A DNA stretch of 58,808 bases from Planctomycetaceae bacterium (GCA_005778405.1 SXOA01000110.1:1-58808), one strand, 5' to 3'; numbered from the stretch's first letter, positions 37,501 through 45,079 are shown. The notes: generated by a model from the sequence alone, not told the origin. Numbers and translations are program-made.

Positions 37501-38110
37501 TTTGCCAGCGATTGATTGGGGCCTGCGGGGCATCAAACGTGACAGTGTTAGTCCCTGGCTGTTTGCTGAAGGCTTTCGAGTATTCCAACGTCAGCACAAT
37601 CTGACTCACTTCCTTCCCCTTTTTCTCGTAGAGGAGCTTATAGCCCTCCGGCGTGAAGATGACCCGCGCCGGTTCATCACCAATCTTGGCGGAGCGAATG
37701 GCCGAGTCCGTCAGCCGCAGCGGCACTTCGTGCCAACCTTCGGTGAGCAGGTCGATGCTGATCTTGGCGGTGACGCTGACCACGTCCTTTTGCGTCGTGG
37801 CCTGGCTGTCAATTTGCGTGATGATGGCCCCCACCGGAGGCTTGAAATCCTCGATCTTGCGGGCCGCGGCCTGGGCCTGTTTCCAGAGCTCCTGGAATTT
37901 GTCGTAAGGCAGGAAGACACCGCGACCTTCCCTTTCGAACATCGCCCGGAGCTTGGCGTACGGGACGTAAATCGTCTGCTCCTTCAGGGGTGTTTCTTTC
38001 GCCGGCTCCATCGGCTTGGCGGGTTCCTGAGCAGTTGACAGCGAGGCAACCCCCACCACCAACAGAAGTGCAAAAACCACCGCACGGCGGATCAAATGGC
38101 CGAGAGGCAT
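34517..38110 (-). CDS. Giant membrane-anchored ectodomain protein (unit B)
   Basis: A 1197-residue exported protein of unknown function and first gene of the pair. Signal peptide (about 1-27, VVGVASLSTAQ/E), then head motif IYVPY-x13-VFLPYDKFQELW (residues 47-76). About 950 residues of beta-strand-rich sequence follow, with repeated patterns such as 'L.V..P.G..V..V' and 'L...L.......PL.L'. A C-terminal membrane region of 3-4 helices (about 1055-1145; YVLWTLIVLVVAGVGLGL and later helices) leads to an Ala/Pro-rich cytoplasmic tail. It shares overall design with both halves of the downstream giant gene and is coupled to it by an 8-base ATGGTTAA overlap. Envelope or surface function is inference. 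Confidence 0.85.
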   Translation of the reverse strand: MPLGHLIRRAVVFALLLVVGVASLSTAQEPAKPMEPAKETPLKEQTIYVPYAKLRAMFEREGRGVFLPYDKFQELWKQAQAAARKIEDFKPPVGAIITQIDSQATTQKDVVSVTAKISIDLLTEGWHEVPLRLTDSAIRSAKIGDEPARVIFTPEGYKLLYEKKGKEVSQIVLTLEYSKAFSKQPGTNTVTFDAPQAPINRWQITIPEPGVKVQVQPNLSATDSMPVKVEMKPGEKPEDPPKEQPKETKVEALVGSAPQVQITWNPKAEGAAGQMALATAQVREEVLIEEGVMRTRLHLAYEISRADLKELSVQVPADQNVVNVFDPNVQKWEKKIEGPLQTITISLFQAVRGTQNVTLELEKFSDDKEMAKDMGRKEFTVPDIKVLNVARQQGVVVARLAGSLRGEVATRSGLLQIDAADLPAPLAGQDWPFAYRYAAHPYALTLSVEKVRPQIEVDELVEVYLEPQQITLNLLAIFNIEKAGVFQLELDVPEGYDVRQVQGRDCGGAGAAAVAVDSHHVDEVVVDPAKPEVKAKTRLVVTLSRKAIGKVALWVELQQRQERPELLTPTSKTTAIDIKIPRVAPAKVNRVTGRFILYAPESLRVTPTDAKGLRSTSAAEALIGVESTRGGRFPLTRELLAYAYTQEPVTLKLEAGRRDPFISAEQLVFVNVESGLVKYEVTISYNVQYSGVKSLRIDVPADLYEKKELLPPPGLVKKMDPQPKDVAKDYVALEVSSDGEFYLASEVKFTGERKLSDLQVGKEVNFGLPVLKPHGVDRHTGKIAAAKAEAIDLRVDGKQTGLRPIDPQRDLPAGKVPVPAAMAFEFVGDWSLTLIATRYEMEKVKPTSIDRAFIRMVMTRGDETSVQALYRIRSAKQRIAIKLPGDPAKIALDRQSLKVNNQPVSLETDQKQYFIPLIGFTAEQYVLVELRFSIPKTATLELPEFPDDPAVQQVYLAAFMPEEQRLLGVRGEWTEEYRWHYNDQSNQKVIENTHEDDFLLNWVHEGIGPGRGADTFAADGTRYLYSSLRPAGGSAGSLTIISAHRYVLWTLIVLVVAGVGLGLSTQPIGVRLWWLAALIVAVVLSALFAPTFAEAVLNNVFCWSLCLVLFVWLVQFFIWALPKAGTWYSAQTARAAAMASAMAAAAANPPAASASPVPPPGSSPFATGPNEIRFGDVKTPPPPGPSGEGKEGGGSNG

Positions 38111-38321
38111 AGTGAAGTTCCCAGAGAGAATGGAGTAATCAAGGCGCGCAGACCTGCCGCGTTATTCTAGACGATTTACGCAGGCAATTCGTTTTCCGGC
38201 CACCCTAACGGTTGTAACGGCCTTGTAAAACTACGTCAGCCTTGCGGGGACGCAATCCGCCCTTGCCTCTCACTTGACGGGACAGACGGCAGAATCGTTA
38301 CCACTTTCTGTCTCCTCAGTG

Positions 38322-38361
38322 TCATGAATCCGTGTCCGTCCGTGTTTCATCCGTGGCTTCC
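38322..38361. repeat. 'CCGTGT' direct-repeat element in the 38111-38417 intergenic stretch
   Basis: Tandem imperfect copies of the unit ATCCGTGT/GTCCGTGT: ATGAATCCGTGTCCGTCCGT and then GTTTCATCCGTGGCTTC. From memory such 'ccgtgtccatccgtg' tracts recur in intergenic DNA of planctomycetes and some other bacteria. The rest of this 307-base divergent region must hold the promoters of the giant-gene operon and of the gene at 38418, which I cannot resolve. Confidence 0.5.
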
Positions 38362-38417
38362 CTCTTTTGCCTTTGGTACGCTAGCCCCAATCTCCGTCTT
38401 CTCCTTGGTGGCAATCC

Positions 38418-39641
38418 ATGACTTTCGTCCCTTTTTCCTGGTTTGGCGGCCGCCACGGCGAAGCCGCATCGCTCGCCGGCCTGCTGGCTCATGCCGGCGT
38501 CAAAAACCCGGCGACCGGCGAGCCTCTCTCGGAACCCCTCTGCTTTGGCATCGCCGGCGGCATCGGCGCGGGGTATTCCTTTTGCCCTTCCGTCGTCCGC
38601 TACGGCTGCGGCAGCGGTGTGAGTATCGTGGGGCGGCACTTTTCTTACGCGACGAGCGGCGTCTGGTATCAGAATGCCTGCGAACGACTGGGCATCAAGA
38701 CCCGCATCACGGAGACGGCGGCTCCGAAAAAGGCCTATCAGAATCTGGTGGACGAACTTGCCGCCGGCCGCCCGGCCGCCGTCTGGTGCGCTGGCTCGTT
38801 GCTGCCGTTCATGCACGGTATCGAAACCTCATGCGGCCTCTGGATGCACTCTTTTGTCGTCTACGGAATCGACGCGGACCAGGGAATCGCCTCTGGAGCC
38901 GACCGAGCGCCTATGCCGCTGATGATTTCGCTCGCCGACCTCGCAGCGGCCCGCGCCGGCGTCTGTTCCCACAAGAATCGCACACTCACCATCGATCCGC
39001 CTACCAAGCCGCTAACGGCTGCAACCTTGAAGGCAGCCATTCAGTCCGGCATCCGAGCGTGCGCCGATGAACTAATCAAAGGGAGGATGAAAACCTTCTC
39101 GCTCCCTGGCTGGGAAATCCTCGCCAAAATGATCGCCAACGACAGCAGCAAGGACGGCTGGCTGAAGGTCTTTCAAAACGGCGTCCTTTATTACGCCCTC
39201 CGCGACTTGTTCGACTCTATCGAAACCTGCGGCAACGGCGGCGGCCTCTACCGCAACCTCTTCGCCGATTTCCTCGCCGAAGCCGCCGAGATTTGCAAAC
39301 GCCCCTCCTTGAAAGTCCTCTCCGACGACTACCGCCACCTCGCCACCGGCTGGACCGCTCTGGCCACGGCTGCACTCCCCGGCAAAATCAAGCCGTTCAA
39401 GGAATCTCGCGACCTGCTTATCAAGAAGCGTGACCTTTTCGAAACCAAAGGGGCCAAGGCCGACAAGCAGATGGCCGAAATTCGCGAGAAGTTGCGAGTC
39501 CTCGGCAAAAATACCAAGGAGAATTTTCCGCTCGATGATGCCCAGTCTCGCGAGTTGCTCGGCAGCTTGCGCGAGCGAATTATCGCGCTTCACCGCTCGG
39601 AAGAGGAATTGGCGAAGCGGCTGGCGGCGGAAGGAAAATAG
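38418..39641 (+). CDS. BtrH N-terminal / DUF4872-like protein
   Basis: A 407-residue soluble protein. Residues 1-150 resemble the BtrH N-terminal domain (papain-like fold; in butirosin biosynthesis BtrH is an acyltransferase): GGRHGEAASLAGLLAHAG, LSEPLCFGIAGGIGAGYSF. Residues about 150-330 match the DUF4872 pattern: WMHSFVVYGIDAD, and LRDLFDSIETCGNGGGLYRN leading to FLAEAAEI. Family members usually have His-Cys near the N-terminus; here the position reads His-Gly-Glu, so the usual Cys is missing. A Lys/Glu-rich coiled-coil tail follows (about 335-405). No biosynthetic cluster surrounds it. The signal peptidase gene begins 33 bases downstream, so the two may be co-transcribed. Confidence 0.7.
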   Translation: MTFVPFSWFGGRHGEAASLAGLLAHAGVKNPATGEPLSEPLCFGIAGGIGAGYSFCPSVVRYGCGSGVSIVGRHFSYATSGVWYQNACERLGIKTRITETAAPKKAYQNLVDELAAGRPAAVWCAGSLLPFMHGIETSCGLWMHSFVVYGIDADQGIASGADRAPMPLMISLADLAAARAGVCSHKNRTLTIDPPTKPLTAATLKAAIQSGIRACADELIKGRMKTFSLPGWEILAKMIANDSSKDGWLKVFQNGVLYYALRDLFDSIETCGNGGGLYRNLFADFLAEAAEICKRPSLKVLSDDYRHLATGWTALATAALPGKIKPFKESRDLLIKKRDLFETKGAKADKQMAEIREKLRVLGKNTKENFPLDDAQSRELLGSLRERIIALHRSEEELAKRLAAEGK

Positions 39642-39674
39642 CTGTTCGATCTCCGATGTAAAGACTAACGTCAC

Positions 39675-40688
39675 ATGCTGACAATCCTGCTTGCTTTATT
39701 TGCATTCACCATCATTTCGGCAATTGGCAATGCCATCATCCTTTGGGGCTTGGCTCGCTTGCTGAAAGTCCCCCAGCCTCGCATCAAGTCGGCGTTCGTG
39801 GTGGCAGGCATTTATCCTGTCATTTCCGTGATCGTGGTTTCTAGTCTCTATCTCACTTACGAGCACTCCCACCTCATCGCCTCGTCACTTTTCCTCGTTG
39901 GCATACTGGCCTCTATGATCTTGCCACTGTTCGCAATTCGATACCTCTTTGCTGCAAAGTGGGGAAGGTCGATTGCCGTTTACTTGTCGTGGGGAGTTTG
40001 TGGTTCCCTATTCAGCCTGGTGATTACATTGGGCCTTCGTGCGACTGCTCTGGAGGCTTTCGTCGTCCCAACCAGTGCGATGGCTCCAACCATCGCAGGC
40101 TTTCACCGTTTGGGGACTTGCCCCCGTTGCGGGGAAGCGATGATGGTGTCGACCCCCTTGGACCAGGATGGACAACCGATGACCGAGAACAAGGAGGGGA
40201 TTTGTGTGGCCTGTTGGAGGTTTGGTAAAGCCAATGAACTCAGTTCGGAGACTTCTTCAGGTGACCGCATCATCACGAACAAACTACTTCACCCCAAGCG
40301 GTGGGACATTGTTACTTATTATCCCCCCGATGCTCCCGCTGTGCTCTACGTCCACCGCATCGTCGGGCTCCCTGGCGAGTCGATATTGGTCAAAAGTGGC
40401 CAGCTTTGGGTTGATGGCGTCGCTCAGTCCCCTCCGCCCGCCTGGGAAAAACTCGTCTATGCCGGCATGCAGGAAATGGAAGAACAAGTTGGCATGTCCT
40501 ACGGCTTGGAATGGGGCGTTGATGGCAAGCCGTGTCAACTCGCCTCCGACGAGTGTTTTATCCTCGGGGACAACACACTTCGTTCCAGCGATTCTTGCTT
40601 CTTTGGCCCGGTGAAAATGGACCAGATAACCGGCGTGGTGACGATGCGGTATTGGCCCCCCAGCCGCGTTGGCTCATTACGGCACTGA
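39675..40688 (+). CDS. lepB: Signal peptidase I with inserted zinc-ribbon-like loop
   Basis: Cleaves signal peptides of exported proteins at the inner membrane. The product is 337 residues with four or so N-terminal TM helices (about 1-125). Box B is VPTSAMAPTI with nucleophile Ser134; box D is GDRIITNKLLHPKRWDIVTY with general base Lys203; box E is FILGDNTLRSSDS. Between boxes B and D lies an insertion with two Cys pairs, CPRC (149-152) and CVAC (177-180), spaced like a zinc ribbon. That insert is absent from E. coli LepB. The 3' end overlaps the convergent PLP-enzyme gene by 12 bases. Confidence 0.9.
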   Translation: MLTILLALFAFTIISAIGNAIILWGLARLLKVPQPRIKSAFVVAGIYPVISVIVVSSLYLTYEHSHLIASSLFLVGILASMILPLFAIRYLFAAKWGRSIAVYLSWGVCGSLFSLVITLGLRATALEAFVVPTSAMAPTIAGFHRLGTCPRCGEAMMVSTPLDQDGQPMTENKEGICVACWRFGKANELSSETSSGDRIITNKLLHPKRWDIVTYYPPDAPAVLYVHRIVGLPGESILVKSGQLWVDGVAQSPPPAWEKLVYAGMQEMEEQVGMSYGLEWGVDGKPCQLASDECFILGDNTLRSSDSCFFGPVKMDQITGVVTMRYWPPSRVGSLRH

Positions 40689-41852
40689 CGCCAATCCTCT
40701 TGCCAGCGCTTCTCGGATAAACCCTGCTGACTCCGTCCCCACCGACAGCCGAATCGTGCCGCCGGTGATGCCCAGGGCCGCCCGCTGCTCGGAAGTCATG
40801 CCCCGGTGGCTGGTGGTTTCGGGATGGCTGAGGGTGGTGGAAAGTTCGCCGAGCGAAGGGCAGAAAGGAATGTCCTTTGCGCCGCGAATGAAAGCATCCG
40901 CTGCCGGGCGTCCGCCGCGGAGCGTGAAGCTGACCATTGTACCGAATAGATCGGACGAGAATTGTTTGGTGGCCAGGGCGTGGTCGGGGTGGTCTTTCAG
41001 ACCGGGGTAAAATACTTCCGCCACTTGTACGCTCGACCTAAGGTATTCCGCGGCCACTAGGGCATGATGCGAGCCCCGTTCGATTCGCATGTGGGCAGTG
41101 CAGATGCCGCGCGACGCCAGCCAGCAGTCAAATGGGCTGCTGGAGAATCCCCAGGCGGAAATGACCGGGCCGATGCGACCCCAAAGCTCTTCCTTGCCGC
41201 AGATCAGGCCGAGAATCACGTCGCTGTGCCCGTTGAGCGTCTTGGTCAAGCTCTCCATCACCAGATCGGCCCCGAAGTCGAGCGGGCGGCAGACAATGGG
41301 GGAGGCGAACGTGTTATCGACAAGCAGTTTCGCTCCGCCGGCGTGGGCAATCTCCGCCAGAGCCGCGATATCGGCGACTTGCAAGAGCGGATTGGCAATC
41401 GTCTCGGCCACCAGCAGCTTCGTGCTCGGCTTCATTGCCGCTTTCGTCGCCGCCAGGTCGCAGGTGTCCACGATGCTAACGTGAACTCCGAGTCTGGCCC
41501 CTTCATCCCGAAACAGCACCTGCGTCTTCCCATACAGTTTGCTACCGAGGATCACGTGGTCTCCCGATTTCAAAAGCGCCAGCAGCGGCACCGAGAGCGC
41601 CGCCATTCCGGTCGAGGTAATTGCCGCCCGATCCGCCCCATGCAGCTCGCGACACTTGGCCGCCAGCAGGTCGGCATTGGGATGGCCATCCCGCTGATAG
41701 ACATAGCCGGCAATTTTTCCCCCCAACATGTCATCCGCCTGCTGGGGGCTCTCACACTCCCAGACCGAAGCGGGATAAATCGGCGGGGAATGGGGCGTCG
41801 TCGCCAGCGGCGGCAACGATTGCGGTCGAGGGCAGATGTCGTCGGGAGACAT
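40677..41852 (-). CDS. Cys/Met metabolism PLP-dependent enzyme (cystathionine gamma-synthase/lyase type)
   Basis: Trans-sulfuration family PLP enzyme, 391 residues. Features: YVYQRDGHPNADLLAAKCREL, AAITSTGMAALSVPLLALL (substrate/PLP phosphate region), VAETIANPLLQVADI, LLVDNTFASPIVCRPLDFGADLVMESLTK (in pieces) with the PLP lysine Lys204 in SLTKTLNGHSDV, and C-terminal GTIRLSVGTES. The family includes synthases, lyases and sulfhydrylases that cannot be told apart by eye; the sequence NP.LQV.DI fits any of them. ATG 41852 is the plausible start. Convergent with the signal peptidase gene (12-base overlap). Confidence 0.88.
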   Translation of the reverse strand: MSPDDICPRPQSLPPLATTPHSPPIYPASVWECESPQQADDMLGGKIAGYVYQRDGHPNADLLAAKCRELHGADRAAITSTGMAALSVPLLALLKSGDHVILGSKLYGKTQVLFRDEGARLGVHVSIVDTCDLAATKAAMKPSTKLLVAETIANPLLQVADIAALAEIAHAGGAKLLVDNTFASPIVCRPLDFGADLVMESLTKTLNGHSDVILGLICGKEELWGRIGPVISAWGFSSSPFDCWLASRGICTAHMRIERGSHHALVAAEYLRSSVQVAEVFYPGLKDHPDHALATKQFSSDLFGTMVSFTLRGGRPAADAFIRGAKDIPFCPSLGELSTTLSHPETTSHRGMTSEQRAALGITGGTIRLSVGTESAGFIREALARGLASVP

Positions 41853-41947
41853 GGGAATTCCAAGGGCAGAATGCGGAAGTCAGATTGCAGAATGAGTATA
41901 ACCGTTCGTCGTGAAGGCAAGCTTCGAGTATGCTTAGAGGGAGCGAG

Positions 41948-42016
41948 AATGACGAAGTCCGAATGGCGAAATGGTTCTGAATTCCATTCGCCATTTGGAA
42001 TTCGAATTTCGACATT
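41948..42016. repeat. 69-base imperfect palindrome ('gaatgacgaagtccgaatg' type)
   Basis: Outer arms AATGACGAAGTCCGAAT (41948-41964) and its near-complement ATTCGAATTTCGACATT (42000-42016) surround an inner AATGGCGAA / TTCGCCATT pair. It fills the space just before the WD40 gene. From memory, AATGACGAA-type tracts are dispersed in planctomycete intergenic DNA. A related GCAGAATG-rich tract lies at 41866-41896. Confidence 0.6.
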
Positions 42017-42043
42017 TCCGATGCATTTCATCTCAAGACATTG

Positions 42044-43120
42044 ATGTCCCGCCGATTCCTCCTATCCCTGACCGCCCTCCTGGCCTTCAGCCACTCCCTG
42101 GCCTCCGCCGCTCCCTTTGTTCCCAAGCGCGACCCTCAGTGCGTCGCCGTTTCACCTAGCGGAACCATCGTGGCGACCGCTTGCTCGGGGATGTCCGACG
42201 ACACGTTTCCTCCCCGGCCGCATCCCGATGTCCGCAAGTGCGGCGTCATCGCGGTTTGGGACGTGGACAGCGGCAAGCGACTCTGGCGGGCGGAGACTTT
42301 TGGCGACATTACCAAGCTGGCGTTTTCCGTCGATGGCTCGTTGCTCGCCGCGTCACGAATCTATGTCACCAGTGACGGCATTACCCTCAACGAAGTCCGC
42401 CTCTGGGATGTCACCAGTGGCAAGACAGTGAAAGTTCTCGACCGCTGCCAGGCATTTGATTTCTCTCCCGACGGCCGGGCTCTCGCCGTCCTCAGCCGCA
42501 CTCGCTGCGTGGTTTATGCTATTGGCGACTGGACGAAAGAGACCCAAGTCAAACCACTCGGCGGCAGCCTGGCGGTCGCGTTCGCGGGGGACGCCAATCT
42601 TCTCTGCGGCATCGTCAAAACCGAAGGACAATACGCCATCCGCCTCTGCGACATCGCCAAGGGAACGCTCACCAGCGAATCCCGCCGACTCGACGACCCG
42701 TTCTACGCCCTCGCCCCCTCAGCCGACGGCACCACGCTCGCCAGCGGCCACGACGGTGGCAACGTCGTCCTCTGGAATCTCCCCTCGCTCGAAGTCCGAA
42801 CCCGGATGCAAACCGGCGTCAAAGGGCATGTCCTCCCCCTCCTCTCCCCCGACGGCCGCTACCTCGCCGGCGGCTGCCAGGAAAACGGCGACGTCATCAT
42901 CTGGGACGCCCGCACCGCCCAGGAACTGCACCGCTACACGTTCGAAAAGGGAGCCCTCCGCACTTACTATCCCCGCGGCGACAAAGACCTCGTCCGCCCG
43001 GAAAAAAACCCCACCCGTTTCGCCTTCCTCCCCGACAGCAACTCCCTCATGGCCGGCTGCTACGGCGGCATTATTCGCTCGGTGGAAAGCGGGCAGGAGC
43101 TGAAGCGGTTTGGGGATTGA
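42044..43120 (+). CDS. Secreted WD40-repeat protein
   Basis: Exported beta-propeller protein, 358 residues. Signal peptide MSRRFLLSLTALLAFSHSLA, cleavage near ASAA/P. At least six WD-type blades can be picked out by 'SPDG..LA' and 'V.LWD' motifs: CVAVSPSGTIVATACS, GVIAVWDVDSGK, LAFSVDGSLLAAS, VRLWDVTSGK, FDFSPDGRALAVLS, GNVVLWNLPS, LLSPDGRYLAGG and VIIWDARTAQEL. It is probably a protein-interaction scaffold; no catalytic domain is fused. ATG 42044 is preferred to TTG 42041. The last 50 bases overlap the convergent HNH gene. Confidence 0.85.
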   Translation: MSRRFLLSLTALLAFSHSLASAAPFVPKRDPQCVAVSPSGTIVATACSGMSDDTFPPRPHPDVRKCGVIAVWDVDSGKRLWRAETFGDITKLAFSVDGSLLAASRIYVTSDGITLNEVRLWDVTSGKTVKVLDRCQAFDFSPDGRALAVLSRTRCVVYAIGDWTKETQVKPLGGSLAVAFAGDANLLCGIVKTEGQYAIRLCDIAKGTLTSESRRLDDPFYALAPSADGTTLASGHDGGNVVLWNLPSLEVRTRMQTGVKGHVLPLLSPDGRYLAGGCQENGDVIIWDARTAQELHRYTFEKGALRTYYPRGDKDLVRPEKNPTRFAFLPDSNSLMAGCYGGIIRSVESGQELKRFGD

Positions 43121-43472
43121 GAGCAGTTGTTTCAGTGGCGACTTCTCCAAGTGCATTGAGTGCAACGGCCGCAATTGAGTTGCTTGTGATTCCGCGCTCT
43201 TCGCAGTATCTCGATTTGAGCCACTTCTCAAGTGGTTTTGTACCCTTGCTCGCGTTGCAGCCAACGCAACTGAGCGCGATGTTCTCGGCGCTCACAAGCG
43301 ATTCGTCGTTGACAATATGTTCCCAAGAAGGGCAATCCGCTCGCGAACGCAAGGAGCCCCCAAATACTCGGCGGCAGTAAATACAGCGATCGTCACGAGT
43401 GATCACTGCCAGAGCGAGGTCGCGAGGGATGTTCCAACGCGAGGCTGTCCGGATGAAGAGCGTATGATTCAT
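43071..43472 (-). CDS. HNH endonuclease
   Basis: A 133-residue HNH-family nuclease. Order: RDDRCIYCRRVF (first Cys pair), PSWEHIVND (the catalytic His in the 'DH'-like WEHI position), ENIALSCVGCNASKG (second Cys pair and the conserved N..KG), then a helical tail. The zinc-bound HNH core resembles stand-alone HNH proteins of the McrA type. Physiological target unknown. The C-terminal 16 codons are the antisense of the WD40 gene end, which suggests a drifted or extended stop. No methylase or other restriction gene is adjacent. Confidence 0.85.
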   Translation of the reverse strand: MNHTLFIRTASRWNIPRDLALAVITRDDRCIYCRRVFGGSLRSRADCPSWEHIVNDESLVSAENIALSCVGCNASKGTKPLEKWLKSRYCEERGITSNSIAAVALNALGEVATETTALNPQTASAPARFPPSE

Positions 43473-43523
43473 GACCGCAACAACTAATTATGCCGCATCT
43501 CGTCGACATGGAACTACCGCAAT

Positions 43524-44102
43524 TTAGCGGCGTGATTGGCGACAATCAACTTTTTTTCCCAGTTGCACTTGATTAGCCAATTCAGCAATCTTCTCAACCG
43601 TCCGATAGTTCCGCGCAGTCGCCGCGACTCCCAAGTGTCTTTCTGCGGTGGCAGCCAGCTTGGAGCGCCCGACTCCTTCGGGTGCATGCAGGAAAAACAC
43701 AGAGCCGTTCAGCACGTAAGACTCAGTGGGAGCTTTGGCCAGGTCGAGCGCTGGGATATTGGCCTTCGGAGCCGGTTTTTCAAGAAAGAAGAAGTGGAGC
43801 GATTTCGGATCCGATACAGCGTGGGGAAACGGATTCGCCTGGATTGCCTTTTGCAGTTCTTCGCGGCTGATGAGCAAAACCTCTGGTCCAAAGCCTTGCT
43901 CCCGCTCGATCCGCTCTTTGATCTTCTTCGCCAGGGACTTGGTGTTTTTTTCGTCGGTGTCGAAAACGACGTTCCCGCTTTGGATATAGGTGCGGACATT
44001 CTTCAGCTTGAGGGCTTCAAGGTGGCCCACAAGCTCCTTCATCGGCAGGACGTTGTTTCCCCCCACATTGATCCCGCGAAAGAGGGCGATCCATCTGGGC
44101 AT
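43524..44102 (-). CDS. DUF1697 family protein
   Basis: A 192-residue cytoplasmic protein matching DUF1697: MPRWIALFRGINVGGNNVLPM at the start, YIQSGNVVFDT, LLISREELQKAIQANPFP, and RNYRTVEKIAELA at the C-terminus. The biochemical function of the family is not established. ATG 44102 has AGGAGA 8 bases upstream; the longer frame from 44147 overlaps the neighbouring gene's end. It follows the 44144-45079 gene by 41 bases on the same strand, so co-transcription is possible. Confidence 0.92.
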   Translation of the reverse strand: MPRWIALFRGINVGGNNVLPMKELVGHLEALKLKNVRTYIQSGNVVFDTDEKNTKSLAKKIKERIEREQGFGPEVLLISREELQKAIQANPFPHAVSDPKSLHFFFLEKPAPKANIPALDLAKAPTESYVLNGSVFFLHAPEGVGRSKLAATAERHLGVAATARNYRTVEKIAELANQVQLGKKVDCRQSRR

Positions 44103-44143
44103 GCAAAACTTCTCCTGAGTGGATTGAGCGAGATGGCAAAATG

Positions 44144-45079
44144 TCACCGAACCAGAACCGCGTAAATGACGTCGATGTCAAGCGTCTGATTCACGGCGGC
44201 ATTGTTCTCCAAGCGAACAAAGGGAACGAGATGCTGTGTCTTGTGGCTGTGAGTCACATCCGGAATATGCGAGGTAAGCGTGGCCTTGCGTTCCAGAACG
44301 CCACCGTCGGTCCCCACGTAGAATTCGACCTCCCCTCCCTGTCGATTCAAGGCGTCCTGGGACTTGGTAATGTTGATGCAAAATAGTCGCCGAACATTGT
44401 CTCCGCCTGAAGCGGCACCGACATGAGTGCTGATTTCCTCTTGCTGACCCTCTCCGTTGGAAGTCCGTGCCAGGTAATCGCCGCCGAGTGCACTCGCGCC
44501 ACCCGAATCGGTGCGAGTAAAGCAAATATTCACGTTTTCCTGCGCTGGATGCCGCAATCCGAAGGTGAGCTGGAGATTGCCGGCTGGGTACGTGCGCAAG
44601 TAAAAGTAGATTCGTTGACCTGCGTAAGCGGGAGCGCTCACATTGGGCAGCGTAAGCTCGCCCCGGCTTGCGAGGAGCTTTCCCGTCTGGATCCGCAACA
44701 TACCCATCTCCGCACTGAATGTTGCGCTCACCGTTTTGTGAAAGTGACAGCGTGGGTCAAAGCCGGTTGCCTCTTCAAAGTCCAGAAACACATGGCGGCG
44801 GAAGAGATTGATCGGAACGTTCGCCAGAATCGTGGTGCGCGGATCGCTCCCCGGTCCAAGAAACATCCCGCTGTCGCCGTCATAGTAAGCCAGGTTTTGC
44901 GAAACCCCAAACGAGTCCCGCTGAACGATGGTGTTGACATTGTTAGAAAAAACGAGCGGCTGTTGAGAGGATTCCCCTCCTTGGCCGACGGCGTGGGCAG
45001 ATTCCCGCGGACCATAAAGCACCAATCCCAAGCAGACGCAGAGGGCAACCACCGCAATCAGAACGATCCTGGTTTTCAT
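44144..45079 (-). CDS. Secreted or membrane-anchored protein of unknown function
   Basis: Not a family I can name. The 311-residue product begins with MKTRIVLIAVVALCVCLGLVL, a signal peptide or N-terminal anchor. The mature part is beta-rich, with Phe/Tyr/Arg-rich strands (FLDFEEATGFDP, RIYFYLRTYPAGNLQLTFGLRH, GEVEFYVGTDGG), and may be a jelly-roll or lectin-like fold (inference). It has three or four Cys. ATG 45079 has a near-perfect GAGGAGGTG ribosome-binding site 5 bases upstream, predicting strong translation. It diverges from the DUF1501 gene. Confidence 0.75.
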   Translation of the reverse strand: MKTRIVLIAVVALCVCLGLVLYGPRESAHAVGQGGESSQQPLVFSNNVNTIVQRDSFGVSQNLAYYDGDSGMFLGPGSDPRTTILANVPINLFRRHVFLDFEEATGFDPRCHFHKTVSATFSAEMGMLRIQTGKLLASRGELTLPNVSAPAYAGQRIYFYLRTYPAGNLQLTFGLRHPAQENVNICFTRTDSGGASALGGDYLARTSNGEGQQEEISTHVGAASGGDNVRRLFCINITKSQDALNRQGGEVEFYVGTDGGVLERKATLTSHIPDVTHSHKTQHLVPFVRLENNAAVNQTLDIDVIYAVLVR

